NCBI GenBank assembly: GCA_013297655.1
Contig: JAAFHV010000004.1
Coordinates: 48,338 to 99,733 of the forward strand
Direction: 5' to 3'
DNA from: Myxococcales bacterium
GTDB taxonomy: Bacteria > Myxococcota_A > Polyangia > Polyangiales > Polyangiaceae
DNA length: 51,396 nucleotides
Shown: positions 9,847-18,818 of the stretch, piece after piece
How positions within the stretch are numbered: position 1 is the stretch's first letter
How the letters are laid out: each line of letters begins with the position of its first letter
Position numbers and translations under genes: made by a program
Notes under the pieces: model-generated
What the model was told of the DNA's origin: nothing
Seen by the model: the letters and a program-made list of their open reading frames with translations, nothing else
Databases searched by the model: none

Positions 9847-12299
9847 GGCTTCGATTTGGCGTAACACGGCGCCACGTAGAGCAGACCTCCGCCCACGTCG
9901 ATGCTCGGCACGAAGAGACGCGAGGTGCCTTGCGGTCCTTCCGTCGCGACGTCGCATCGCTTCGACGCCACGTCGATGCGGAAGCCCTTGGTGCGCGTAT
10001 CGACGTTTCCGAAGAGCTTCGTGCGACCAGGCCCGAGGAGCAACGTGGAGCCAGTGGCGATCTCGAGGAGCCCATCGCCGGTGCCGGTGAGGATCGCGTC
10101 GAGCTGCGCGTCCATCGGCGCGCCGCCCAAGCCGATCTTGAGCGCCGTCGCGGCGAGGGTGATCTTGCCGTCGACGTGCGGCTTCGGATCTTGCGCGAAC
10201 GCGAGATCGCCGACGAGCTCCACGCGGGTGTCCTTCGTCGCGAGCCCACCGAAGAGCCCCTCCGGAACGTGAAGCTCTCCGAGCGTTCGCCGAGGGACCC
10301 GGAAGGCGATCGTGCGCTTCTGGGAACCGTCGGTATTCATTGCAATTTCCGCCCCCGTAGAGCCGAACGGATCGAGCTTGAGGGTGAACGCTCTCGCGTC
10401 GACGGAGCGTGTGACGCGGAGCTCGTAGGGGCCGAACTGCACCTTCTCGGTGCCCGCCTTCACGATCGCAGCGGTGAGGGTGTAGTGGAGCGGCCATGCG
10501 CTCTCGGGCTCGGCCTCGAACGCGCCGTTCACGTTCTCCAAGGTGCCGATCGTGCCCGCGCCGAACGCGCCTCTCCAGGTGACCTTGGCGTCGATGATCG
10601 TGACCTTGGAGAAGGGTCCCCCTGGAGGAACCGGTCCCGGCATCGCCTTGGTCTTCAGCCACTGCTCGAGCGCGAGGTCGACGTCGGAGTGGGTACCGGC
10701 GAGCTCGAGATCGAGACGCTCCAGCACCACACTGTCGATGTCGAGGCCGCGGAGCTCGAGGTTCACCTTGCCGACCTTGAACGCGAGCCCGGGGATGTCC
10801 GGGATCGTGCCGGCGACGTCCTCGAGGACGATCCCTTTGCTCCCGAAGGTGACCTTCGTCACCGTCGCGACGACGCCGACCTTCGCGGCCGATTTGACGT
10901 AACCGTCGCGCAAAAACCCAGGCAACCACAGGTACGTGCCCGCGATCGCGACGAGCACGATCGCGAACACGACGAGCCAGCCCGGCAAGCGACGCGCGCG
11001 CACGGTCTCCGAGCGAACGTCGCCGAGGGTCGCGTTCGGCGGGAGCCAACCGACGTTCGTCATTTGGATGTCCGGTCCGCGGAGCGCTCCCGAGGGAGGC
11101 GGCGCCGGAGGCGGAGCGTGGGCCATCGGCGGAGGAGGCAGTTGCTGCGGAGGCGGCGGCGGCAACCTCGCGTGCGGCGGGGGCGGCCCTGGCGGCCGAC
11201 GAGATCGCGGCGGGGGTCCTGGTGGCGTAGGCACCGATTGCGGCGGACCGGACGCGCGCACCGAGAGCGGCGGCGGCACGGGCGAGCGCTCGATGTTGGG
11301 CATCGAACGCCGGTGGGACGTCGACAATGACGCGGACAGCAAATCTTCGGGGATCGAGGGGAGCGCCTCGAGGCGAGCCAGCTTCTCGGCCCGCTTGCGC
11401 AGGTCGCCCTCGGCGAGCCTCTCGACCCACGCGCCCACGTGCGACGGGTTCGCGAGCGAGACGACCCGCTCGAGCGCGAGCGCCATCTCGCGCGCCGTTT
11501 GGAAGCGCTCCGAGGGCTCCCGCGCGATGCCCTTCAAGACGATCGCGTCGATCTCGGGCGGCACGTCGACGAAGGTGCTCGGGGGCTCCACCTTCGCCCG
11601 CAAGATGAGCGCGACGATCGCGTGATCGTAGTCCGCGTCGAACAAGCGGCGGCCGACGAGCAGCTCCCAGAACACCAGCGACGCGGCGTAAATGTCCGTC
11701 GCGACGGTGGCTTGGCGCCCATCGAGCTGCTCCGGCGCGAGGTAGGGCACCTTTCCCTTCACCATCCCCGCCTGCGTCGCTTCGCTGCTCGTCTTGGCCT
11801 TCGCGATGCCGAAGTCGATGACCCGCGTGATGCCGTCGACGCCGACGATCACGTTATGGGGAGAGATGTCGCGGTGCACGATCCCGAGCGGGACGCCGCG
11901 GTCGTCTTTGGCTTCGTGCGCGGCGTGGAGGCCATGGAGCATGCCGGCCATGACCGACGCGCAGATCGCGAGCGCGACCGGCTCGCTCTTGGTCGCCGAG
12001 GCGCGAACCAAACGCGAGAGCGCTTGCCCGTGCACGTACTCCATCGCGAGGAGGACCTCGTCCTCCATGTCGATCACGTCGATCGGGGAGACGACGTTCG
12101 GGTGGCGAATGCGCGCGGCGAGGCGCGCTTCGTCCAAGATCATCGTGCGAAACTCGGGATCACTCGCGAACTGGGGGTGGAGCCGCTTCACCGCGACCGA
12201 CTTCGCGAAGCCGCCAGTGCCCTCCATTCGCGCGAAATAAACGGCCGCCATGCCTCCGGCCGCGATCTCCCCGCAGAGGGTGTAGCGGCCGAGGGTCAT
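9843..12299 (-). CDS. Transmembrane Ser/Thr protein kinase with AsmA-like C-terminal domain
   Basis: An 818-residue Hanks-type Ser/Thr kinase. The N-terminal catalytic domain (~1-280) has the Gly loop GEIAAGGMAAVY, the ATP-binding Lys K38 (VAVKR), the loop HRDISPHN with D144, the DFG motif at 162-164 and LAPEQ, so it should be active. A Pro/Ser-rich linker (~340-400) precedes one membrane segment (~439-462, WLVVFAIVLVAIAGTYLW). The remaining ~355 residues, predicted outside the cytoplasm, are beta-rich repeats such as GIVLEDVAGTIPDIPG and LELRGLDIDSVVLERLDLEL. They resemble AsmA/GspN-type lipid-handling or secretion domains rather than the PASTA repeats usual for receptor kinases. The ATG at 12299 starts at the domain; a TTG 36 nt upstream is possible. 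The stop overlaps the aminotransferase start. Confidence 0.9.
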   Translation of the reverse strand: MTLGRYTLCGEIAAGGMAAVYFARMEGTGGFAKSVAVKRLHPQFASDPEFRTMILDEARLAARIRHPNVVSPIDVIDMEDEVLLAMEYVHGQALSRLVRASATKSEPVALAICASVMAGMLHGLHAAHEAKDDRGVPLGIVHRDISPHNVIVGVDGITRVIDFGIAKAKTSSEATQAGMVKGKVPYLAPEQLDGRQATVATDIYAASLVFWELLVGRRLFDADYDHAIVALILRAKVEPPSTFVDVPPEIDAIVLKGIAREPSERFQTAREMALALERVVSLANPSHVGAWVERLAEGDLRKRAEKLARLEALPSIPEDLLSASLSTSHRRSMPNIERSPVPPPLSVRASGPPQSVPTPPGPPPRSRRPPGPPPPHARLPPPPPQQLPPPPMAHAPPPAPPPSGALRGPDIQMTNVGWLPPNATLGDVRSETVRARRLPGWLVVFAIVLVAIAGTYLWLPGFLRDGYVKSAAKVGVVATVTKVTFGSKGIVLEDVAGTIPDIPGLAFKVGKVNLELRGLDIDSVVLERLDLELAGTHSDVDLALEQWLKTKAMPGPVPPGGPFSKVTIIDAKVTWRGAFGAGTIGTLENVNGAFEAEPESAWPLHYTLTAAIVKAGTEKVQFGPYELRVTRSVDARAFTLKLDPFGSTGAEIAMNTDGSQKRTIAFRVPRRTLGELHVPEGLFGGLATKDTRVELVGDLAFAQDPKPHVDGKITLAATALKIGLGGAPMDAQLDAILTGTGDGLLEIATGSTLLLGPGRTKLFGNVDTRTKGFRIDVASKRCDVATEGPQGTSRLFVPSIDVGGGLLYVAPCYAKSKP

Positions 12300-12486
12300 C
12301 ACGGCGTCGCGTTGGCTGGTGCTCCCGGCTTGCAAAAAGGACGTCCCGACGTGAAGGGCTCTGCCACGGGCCCGAGGTCGTGGGTCCGTCGGCTGGTCGT
12401 GGTCGCGACGAGCACGGCGGAACCCGCGGAGAGTTCCTCGGCGTTACCGCAAAAGCTTATCAGGATAGGGCCCCGACCCACGAAAA

Positions 12487-12541
12487 TTGGGCGAATTTTG
12501 CCCAAACGAAACCGCCCCGGACGTCGTGAGACGCCGGGGCG
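12487..12541 (-). terminator. Tandem terminator hairpins after the barrel-protein gene
   Basis: Two adjacent hairpins. The first, reading the minus strand, is 12541-12513 (CGCCCCGG paired with CCGGGGCG, extended by CGTC/GACG) followed by TTTCGTTT. The second pairs TTGGGC (12505-12500) with GCCCAA (12492-12487), followed by TTTTCG. They lie directly downstream of the gene ending at 12579, and upstream of the kinase gene. Confidence 0.7.
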
Positions 12542-12578
12542 AACGAGGCAACCTGGAGGAAATCGCCTGGTTTGTGGC

Positions 12579-14309
12579 TCAGAAGCCGACTTGCACGCCG
12601 ACCTCGGGGGAGACCGTGGGGAGCACGCCGTTGCCGAGAGCGAACGCGGCGCGGAGCCCGAGGGGGATCGCAATGCGCTCCGAGGCCATCACGCGGACGC
12701 CGCCGCCGAACCCGATGAAGCCCGGGCCGCCGAGGTACCAGGCGTTGATCGTGTCCTTCGTGGTCTTCCTGCCGGAGGCCGCGTCGACCTCGTTTACGCT
12801 GATGCCGACCTTCGCGTCCCAGTTCGAGATGCCGCCGCTGATGAACGCGTAGGGGACGATGCCGCTCGTCTTCTCGAGGCCTTTGCCGAAGAGGTACGTG
12901 CCGCGCGCTTCGAGGTGGAGCGGAGCGGAGAAGCCCTTGCCGTCGGTGTGCCCTTCGGCGCCCGGGTACGTGTTGACGACCAGGCCGACGCGCGCGCCGA
13001 GCATGACGTTCGGGGTCACGCCGTAGTCGAACGAAGCCAAGATGCGGAACGTGGCCGGGGCCGCGCCGCCCTGCACCTTGTTGTTCTTGGACGGGATTTC
13101 GATGCTGTCGTTCTCCACGCGCTCGGCGGCGTTCGTGGGGCGGATGGGGTAGTCACGACCCGCGTTCGTGTCGTAGCAGTAGTACCCGGTGTCGTTCACG
13201 GGCACCGACGTCTTCGAGTCGAGCTTGCACACGTCCTCGCCGGAGGGCACGAACGCGAAGTCGAAGCCGATCTGAGCGCCAACCCAGATCTTGCGGTACT
13301 TGCCGCGGACTCCCGCGGGAGCAGTGCAGACACCCTTGTCGAGGGGGTCGGCGCCCTTCTCTTTTTCGCACTTGTTGCTCTGGCAGTCGCCGTCGTCGAC
13401 GCACGCCTCGCCCTCGGGCTTGCCGGTGGGCTCTTCGCCGCCCGGAACGACCTTCTTTTTGCAACCGGGGAAGTCGGGGGGGCAGTCGCCGGTGTCCGCG
13501 CACTGGGTGGGGGCGGGCTGGTTCGGCAGGTGCGGCGCGTCCGTGACGGGCTGCGCGGTGATCTTGGTTTTGTAGGGCTCGTTGCGCGAGCCGGCGGTGG
13601 CGACCGGGTCGTTCTGGTCGTTGAAGCCCTGGATATAATAGAGAAAATCGCCGGTCTGAACGTCACCGCAGGGGGAGTTGCCGCCCCACTGCTTCTCGCC
13701 GATTTTCTTGAGCTCGAACTGCTTGAACTCGGTCATGCCGAAGCCCTTGTAGCGGGCGATGACCTTGGCGAGCTTCTCTTCGCCGTTGTACTCGACGAGC
13801 ACGGGGACGGAGGTTCGGACCTGCTGGTCGACGAACGGCGTGTGCACGAAGTCCCCCGAGGGGCCCTTCGGCTGCGCGGGGCCCGGAGGAGGAGTGACGG
13901 CGCCGCCCCCCTTCTTGGCCGCCTCGAAGACCGCGGTGATCTCTTTGGTGGTGAGATCCTTGTCGAGGGCGACGGCGGGGTCGAGCTTGAGGGCCTCGGC
14001 GAACGCCGCTTGGCCCTTGTCCTTGTCGTTCAGGCCGCCGACGTACACGACGCCGAGGTCGCGCTGAAGGAGGGCTTTCACACCGGGAGCGCATTTGTCT
14101 GCGCCGCACGCGGTGATCGCCTTTTCGAGCTTGTCCTTCGCCTTCCCGAACTCGGTGGCGAGGTAATCCTCGTCCATCGCCTTCTTTTGGAGGGCTTTGG
14201 CCGAAGCTTCCGTCTTCGGATCGGCGGAGGCGATGCCTTCGCCGAAGACCGCCGAGAGGCCGAAGGCGAGAGCAGCTAAGGCGAAGAGCTTGCGTGCGCG
14301 TCGTTCCAC
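12579..14309 (-). CDS. Secreted outer-membrane protein: helical N-terminus, Cys-rich middle, C-terminal barrel
   Basis: A 576-residue exported protein of unknown function. A signal peptide (KLFALAALAFGLSAVFGEGIASA, cleavage near residue 30) is followed by a tetratricopeptide-like region to ~145 (FGKAKDKLEKAITACG, GQAAFAEALKLDPAVALDKD). A P-rich linker follows, then a globular segment (160-260) and a Cys-rich Asp/Gly stretch with CADTGDCPPDFPGC and CVDDGDCQSNKC. The C-terminal ~250 residues have alternating hydrophobic strands and end in VGVQVGF with a terminal Phe, as outer-membrane barrels do. The start is a GTG at 14309 preceded by GGAG at 8 nt. The CVDDGDCQSNKC type of repeat is frequent in secreted myxobacterial proteins. 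It stands alone between terminators. Confidence 0.8.
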   Translation of the reverse strand: MERRARKLFALAALAFGLSAVFGEGIASADPKTEASAKALQKKAMDEDYLATEFGKAKDKLEKAITACGADKCAPGVKALLQRDLGVVYVGGLNDKDKGQAAFAEALKLDPAVALDKDLTTKEITAVFEAAKKGGGAVTPPPGPAQPKGPSGDFVHTPFVDQQVRTSVPVLVEYNGEEKLAKVIARYKGFGMTEFKQFELKKIGEKQWGGNSPCGDVQTGDFLYYIQGFNDQNDPVATAGSRNEPYKTKITAQPVTDAPHLPNQPAPTQCADTGDCPPDFPGCKKKVVPGGEEPTGKPEGEACVDDGDCQSNKCEKEKGADPLDKGVCTAPAGVRGKYRKIWVGAQIGFDFAFVPSGEDVCKLDSKTSVPVNDTGYYCYDTNAGRDYPIRPTNAAERVENDSIEIPSKNNKVQGGAAPATFRILASFDYGVTPNVMLGARVGLVVNTYPGAEGHTDGKGFSAPLHLEARGTYLFGKGLEKTSGIVPYAFISGGISNWDAKVGISVNEVDAASGRKTTKDTINAWYLGGPGFIGFGGGVRVMASERIAIPLGLRAAFALGNGVLPTVSPEVGVQVGF

Positions 14310-14509
14310 GTGAAATTCTCCGTTCGGGACAGCCCTTACAACGATTTGAGCGTAGACGTCTCGAAAAGTGAAAAAAGTGCGCTCCGAGCTGAGTTTGTGG
14401 CCTGTTCTACAACCACGAAATCGGCGCTGACGAGGCCGGCGTTATGTGCCGCGACGACCAACGCACATGCCGCTCGGCCAATAGGCGTCGCGCATCCAGA
14501 AACGCGAGC

Positions 14510-14535
14510 GGCCTCGCCCAGCGAGGGACGAGGCC
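14510..14535 (-). terminator. Probable terminator after the VWA lipoprotein gene
   Basis: Hairpin of GGCCTCG (14510-14516) and CGAGGCC (14529-14535) with a 12-nt loop. On the minus strand it is 44 nt after the stop at 14579 and is followed by CTCGCGTTTC. The T tract is weak. Confidence 0.45.
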
Positions 14536-14578
14536 AGCTACGAGGGTCACGATCGCGGGCGGCCGAGAATGGCGCGCC

Positions 14579-16231
14579 CTACTTGGTGATGCTTCCACCC
14601 TTCGGGGGCACGAGGAAGAGCACCTTGCGCTCGTCGAGCTTCACGTCCCCCGGCACCCCGACGACGTCGAGGAACGCGTTGTAGAACTGCGCCGTGACGC
14701 CGGGCTCGGTCGTCGTGTTCGTCTGCGGGATGACCTCGAAGCAGACGGGCGTCCCGACCGTGACGGCGGTGAAGGTGTCCTTGATGCCATCTCCGTTGGT
14801 GTCCTTCGCGGCCCCGGCGGGGCAGCCCTGGCTCGGGTCGCCCTCGTCCTTGGCGCGGAGGGCCTTGATGAACTTCGTCGCGTCGACGGCGCCCGGGTTC
14901 GCAGGGTCGTTCCGCGGCCGGACCGTGACGTCGTAGGTCGAACCGACCGCGATGGCTTTGATCGCGCTCACGACGCCAGCGCCGATGTTCGGGGACGTCT
15001 TTTGGTACTTGAAGTTGAGCCGGCAGCGCCCGCCCGAAGGCGCTCGTGCGGCGCCATTGACGCCGGTGCAACACTGGCCCGCGGTGCAGCCGGTGAAGGC
15101 CGCGGGCGGCAGGTTCGACGCCGTGGCGTCGGAGAGGGTGTTCGCCTCATTTTCGTTCACGTTGCCATTCGTGTCGGACGTGAGCGCGACGAAACGCGCG
15201 TTCGCGCCGGTGAACGCCGTCTGCACTTGGGCGAGGGTGACCCCGCCGCGGTTCGTGTGCCACGACGCGTCGCTGATCAAGACGACGACCGGCACCGAGC
15301 CGCTCCGGAAATTCACGGCGCCGCGGGTACCCGCCGGCGGCGTATACGCGGGTACGCCCTGAACGGCCTGACCGGTCAGGATGTGGAAGAGCCCGGGGAC
15401 CTGGCCCTCGGGGAAGTCGCCGCCATCGAACAACGCGAGCGCGTTCGCGCCGGCCTGAGCGAGGCTCAAGGTAGAGGTGATCGTCTGACGAACTCGGATC
15501 AGATCGCGCCCCTCGTCGATGTCGTTCACATGGGCGATGGCCATGCCGACGTTGGGGATCGCGGTCTGGAGCTGCGCCAGGAGAGTGCCGGCGAGGGCCG
15601 AGCGAATGCCGCCGATCTCGTTCATCATGGAGCCCGTCGTGTCGACCACGAACGCGACGTCGACGGACTGGATGTTCGTCTTGAATTTCAGCACGTCGTT
15701 CGTGGGCGTGGGGGCCTCGCCGAACGGGACGATGAAGAAGAAGTCGCGCTGGTCGGTGCTGCGTCGAAGCGGAACGACCGTGATTTTCCCGCCGCCGGAC
15801 TCGCCGTCGACACGGGCGGTGATGCTGCTCGTCACGCCGGGCGGGTTGGGCGGGAGGCTGATGACCGACTCGAACGACGCGCCGGTGAAGCGCCCGAGCT
15901 CCGGCTTTTCGATCTCGAAGGTGGCCTTCGCGGTGACGTCTTGGTCACCGGCGGGCCCCTTCTTGATGACGCGGAAGGTTTGTTTCGCGGGGGTCGCCGG
16001 CGTGGTGGCCGTGTCGATGAAGAGGACCGCGTTGCTCGGCTCGATGACGAGCCCGGACGCGCTCGGATCCGTGAACGGCCCCGAGGGTAGCTTGCCACCG
16101 TCGGGCAAGGTGCTCGGCGAGCTGGTCGGCGCGGGCTGCGTGTCGTCGAAGATCTCGCGACCGTCGGTGGACGAGCAAGCGGCCGCGCAGAGCAGCGCCA
16201 AGACGAGCGAGAGCGATTGTGACTTCCCCAT
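14579..16231 (-). CDS. VWA-domain lipoprotein
   Basis: A 550-residue predicted lipoprotein with a von Willebrand factor A domain, a metal-dependent protein-binding module. The N-terminus is a short lipoprotein signal (LVLALLCAAACSS, Cys at residue 19), then a Pro/Ser/Asp linker and a beta-rich domain (~60-155, Ig-like: FRVIKKGPAGDQDVTAKATF). The VWA domain starts at VDVAFVVDTTGSMMNE; D197-x-T-G-S201 is the metal-ion-dependent adhesion site. VVVLISDASWH further on is the second conserved strand. Later, DTNGNVNENE and DTNGDGIKD resemble calcium-binding Asp loops. The ATG at 16231 is preceded by GGGAGG at 6 nt, which decides the start. Related myxobacterial surface proteins are common, but the binding partner is unknown. 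Confidence 0.87.
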   Translation of the reverse strand: MGKSQSLSLVLALLCAAACSSTDGREIFDDTQPAPTSSPSTLPDGGKLPSGPFTDPSASGLVIEPSNAVLFIDTATTPATPAKQTFRVIKKGPAGDQDVTAKATFEIEKPELGRFTGASFESVISLPPNPPGVTSSITARVDGESGGGKITVVPLRRSTDQRDFFFIVPFGEAPTPTNDVLKFKTNIQSVDVAFVVDTTGSMMNEIGGIRSALAGTLLAQLQTAIPNVGMAIAHVNDIDEGRDLIRVRQTITSTLSLAQAGANALALFDGGDFPEGQVPGLFHILTGQAVQGVPAYTPPAGTRGAVNFRSGSVPVVVLISDASWHTNRGGVTLAQVQTAFTGANARFVALTSDTNGNVNENEANTLSDATASNLPPAAFTGCTAGQCCTGVNGAARAPSGGRCRLNFKYQKTSPNIGAGVVSAIKAIAVGSTYDVTVRPRNDPANPGAVDATKFIKALRAKDEGDPSQGCPAGAAKDTNGDGIKDTFTAVTVGTPVCFEVIPQTNTTTEPGVTAQFYNAFLDVVGVPGDVKLDERKVLFLVPPKGGSITK

Positions 16232-16376
16232 GTGAGCCTCCCAGATGCACCAAGCGCGCGACCGCAAGCTGCCATGGCGAATCGGCAATGGCCAGGAAAT
16301 GCACTGGAAAATTCCATGGTTGCGTCAACCTACCTTTCCGTCCATCGCCGTCCATCGGGGCCAAGTGGCGGGCGCG

Positions 16377-17957
16377 TCAGAGAGGCGCGGCGACCGCTGG
16401 CTCGGCCGGCGGCGCGGACTTCTTGCGACGAAGCACCAGGTCCGACGCGCGCCAGTCCGCGAGGCGGGTCGCGGGCACCATCGGCACCACGTAAGTCGCG
16501 TTTCGCACGGCGTCGAAGCTGGTCGCTCCCGCGCTCACGACCGGCACGTGCTTGAACGAGATCGCGGCGTAGAACATCCGGTAGTGGAAGAAGTTCTTCT
16601 GCACGATCACGTCGGCGTCGCGCGCGGAGAGCCCGACCACCTCCCAGAAGCTCGGGTGGATCGGCAGCGGCGCGCGATCGCAGACCACCACGTGTACTTT
16701 CCCCGCATCGAGGCGGAGCGTGTTTCCCGAGTCGGTCGTGGTGCGCCGCACGAGGGTCACCGTCGCCTGCACCTCCGGCGCGCCGTAGCCCGGGGTTCCA
16801 CGGAAGACAACGTCGCGTGTCTCGCCTTCGCGCACGTCGCGGAGATCCTCCACGAGCTGCGGATCGTGGAGGGGGACGAACGCGCGGAGGCCCGAGTCCT
16901 TCGCGAGGAGCGCGCGCACGATGCGCGTGTTCCCTCCCGGAGCGCCGGCGCCCACGACGTCGTCGCAGTCGATGAGCGTGACCGGCCCGAGCTTCCGCGC
17001 GAGGCTCCCGCGCGCCTCTTCGAGGGCCTCGTTCACGCCGAACATCGGCGGGAGATCGACGTCGCGCTCCTGCCAGACGCGATCGGCGAGCTTGTCGGCG
17101 AGGCTCTCCGCGAGGGCGCGATCGCCGTTGGTGGACACGTGGACCGCCCACCCGAGGTGCTCCGCGGTCGTGTACGGGTGCACCATGAAGAGGCTCGCGG
17201 AGACCACCCGCGGATCCTTCTCGAGCGCCTTCATGAAGCGAAACACGCCGTTCATCGGCGACAGGAAATCGATCGTGTTGCCGCCGCCGATCACGATCGG
17301 CAGCTTCCTCCACGCCGACACCGGCGCGATCGCTCCGCGCAGCATCGCGACGAGGCGCTTGCCCGCGCGGTAGCCGGTCGGAAACAAGTCCCAGTGCGGG
17401 TTCGTGCGATAGGCCACGAGCACGTCGACCGGATCGACGAGGCCGCTCGAGAGGTTCGCGTGCAAATCGTAGCTCACCGCGAGGGCCACCTTCGCGCCGA
17501 CGAGCGCGCGCACCCTTCGCAACAGGAGGGCCTCGGGAGCTTCGTCGAGGCCATCGACCTGCATCGAGCCGTGGAGGGCGAGGTACACGCCATCGAGCCC
17601 TTCCGGCTCCGCGAGCGCCGCTTCGATCCGCGTGAGCAGCCCCGCGCACAGCTCCTCGAAGCACGCGCGTGACAGCGGCCCACCCGGCACCGCGAGCGAC
17701 GACTGGAGCGGGACGCAGGTGACCTTCCCCGCGAGGCGAGCCGCCGCGCGAAACCCGGTGAGCTCCGCGTGCGGCATGAACGACTTGAGCTCCGTCCCAC
17801 GGAGGGTGGTCGCCGCCTCGAGGGCCGCGCCTTCGAGGTGATGCATGCGCACGAAATCTTCCACCTCGGTGAGCACCGGGCTGTGCGCGTTCGCCTCGTG
17901 GAAGAGGCGGCCATAGGCGATGCGGAGGGGTTTCTTGTCGCGTCCGAGTCCGAGCAT
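16377..17957 (-). CDS. MlrC-like M81 metallopeptidase (microcystinase C family)
   Basis: A 526-residue protein of the MlrC/DUF1485 family (peptidase family M81), zinc-dependent hydrolases named after the enzyme that completes microcystin breakdown; most relatives have unknown small substrates. The N-terminal family start IAYGRLFHEANAHSP, LALHGSM, YDLHANLS (D164, H166) and TNPHWD (H188) are visible. The D-x-H-x21-H spacing fits the zinc site of MlrC. The C-terminal part carries LIDCDDVVGAGAPGGNT and VVSAGATSFD, typical of the second family domain. The ATG at 17957 is 2 nt after the TetR stop, so the two genes form one transcript with the regulator first. No signal peptide is seen, so it is probably cytoplasmic. 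A detoxification role is inference from family and regulator. Confidence 0.9.
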   Translation of the reverse strand: MLGLGRDKKPLRIAYGRLFHEANAHSPVLTEVEDFVRMHHLEGAALEAATTLRGTELKSFMPHAELTGFRAAARLAGKVTCVPLQSSLAVPGGPLSRACFEELCAGLLTRIEAALAEPEGLDGVYLALHGSMQVDGLDEAPEALLLRRVRALVGAKVALAVSYDLHANLSSGLVDPVDVLVAYRTNPHWDLFPTGYRAGKRLVAMLRGAIAPVSAWRKLPIVIGGGNTIDFLSPMNGVFRFMKALEKDPRVVSASLFMVHPYTTAEHLGWAVHVSTNGDRALAESLADKLADRVWQERDVDLPPMFGVNEALEEARGSLARKLGPVTLIDCDDVVGAGAPGGNTRIVRALLAKDSGLRAFVPLHDPQLVEDLRDVREGETRDVVFRGTPGYGAPEVQATVTLVRRTTTDSGNTLRLDAGKVHVVVCDRAPLPIHPSFWEVVGLSARDADVIVQKNFFHYRMFYAAISFKHVPVVSAGATSFDAVRNATYVVPMVPATRLADWRASDLVLRRKKSAPPAEPAVAAPL

Positions 17958-17959
17958 GG

Positions 17960-18700
17960 TCAGGATCCTTTCGTGGCCTTTTGGCCGAGCTTCGCCTTGG
18001 TAGCTTTGGTCGTCGCGCGCACGAGCACGGCCTCGCGCCGCTCGCCGGCCGTGGTCGGCCTGGATTTTTTCGGTGTGTCCGTCGGTACGGGCATCTTCGA
18101 GCCTCGGCGCGGCTCGCGCTTCAGGGGGGCGAGCAGGTGCTCCCACAGGAGCTCGTGCGCGGGGGCGAACGAGATGCCTTGCGTGACCCGCTGGAGCATG
18201 AGGCCGTCGGTGAACGCGCGCGTCGTCGTGACGAGCGCGTCGGCGTCGCACGGCGCGACGATGCCCTCCGCGATCCCCGCCCGCACACGATCGGCGGCGG
18301 CCTTGCGGAAGGCCTCGAACACCTCCGCGCCACGGCTCACGATCTCCGAGACACGCGCCCCCGAGGTTGCCGCGATCGCCTGCGAGAGGAACACGATCCG
18401 CCCCTCTCGCCCGTGGTGGAACGCATGCACCGCGCGGATTTGAGCGTAGAGCCGGTCGATCGGGTGGGAGTGACGCTCTACCTCCGCCATGACCACCTGC
18501 GCCTGCTCCGTGAGGAGCGCTACGAGCGCCACCTCCACCACGTGGCCGTAGGTGGGGAAGTGATAGAGCAGCGTGGGCCGCTTCATCCCGAGCTCCGCCG
18601 CGAGCCTCTCGGCCGAGAGCGAGAGGCCCTCCCGCTCCAAGACTTGCGCCGCACGGCGCGCGAGGTCGAGTCGTTTTTGTGGTTCCGCTGGGCGGGCCAT
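17960..18700 (-). CDS. TetR-family regulator of the MlrC/SDR locus
   Basis: A 246-residue DNA-binding repressor of the TetR type. The N-terminal helix-turn-helix is seen in ARRAAQVLEREGLSLSAERL, then AAELGMKRPTLLYHFPTYGH, with the typical Tyr-His-Phe at the end of the recognition helix. The middle is the ligand-binding helical domain. The C-terminal ~45 residues (KREPRRGSKMPVPTDTPKKS onward, Lys/Arg-rich) form a basic tail unusual for TetR proteins. I chose the ATG at 18700 (MARPAEPQ); an upstream TTG would lie inside the operator. There is no clear Shine-Dalgarno sequence. Palindromes immediately upstream imply autoregulation and joint control of MlrC and the divergent dehydrogenase. Confidence 0.88.
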   Translation of the reverse strand: MARPAEPQKRLDLARRAAQVLEREGLSLSAERLAAELGMKRPTLLYHFPTYGHVVEVALVALLTEQAQVVMAEVERHSHPIDRLYAQIRAVHAFHHGREGRIVFLSQAIAATSGARVSEIVSRGAEVFEAFRKAAADRVRAGIAEGIVAPCDADALVTTTRAFTDGLMLQRVTQGISFAPAHELLWEHLLAPLKREPRRGSKMPVPTDTPKKSRPTTAGERREAVLVRATTKATKAKLGQKATKGS

Positions 18701-18702
18701 AG

Positions 18703-18717
18703 TTGACGAACTGTCAG
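18703..18717. promoter_or_regulatory. Operator copy 1 (TTGACGAACTGTCAG)
   Basis: 15-bp imperfect palindrome starting 3 nt upstream of the TetR ATG. It matches copies at 18728 and 18819 with only central changes. It probably binds the adjacent TetR protein and represses its own gene. Confidence 0.7.
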
Positions 18718-18727
18718 ATAATATTTC

Positions 18728-18742
18728 CTGACGAATTGTCAA
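18728..18742. promoter_or_regulatory. Operator copy 2 (CTGACGAATTGTCAA)
   Basis: Second copy, in opposite orientation (reverse complement TTGACAATTCGTCAG). Its centre is 25 nt from that of copy 1, with an AT-rich patch (GATAATATTT) between them that may hold the -10 region of the regulator promoter. Confidence 0.7.
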
Positions 18743-18818
18743 GTCACGTCCGTACGCAGACGATTCACGGGACGTCGGAGGCCGCGACTAATTTTGGCAT
18801 CGAGTGCCTTTTTGTTAA

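Noticed and set aside
11439-14279. Very long plus-strand open frame (946 codons)
   Set aside because: It spans the kinase and barrel-protein genes on the opposite strand and the terminator between them, and it has no recognisable motif.
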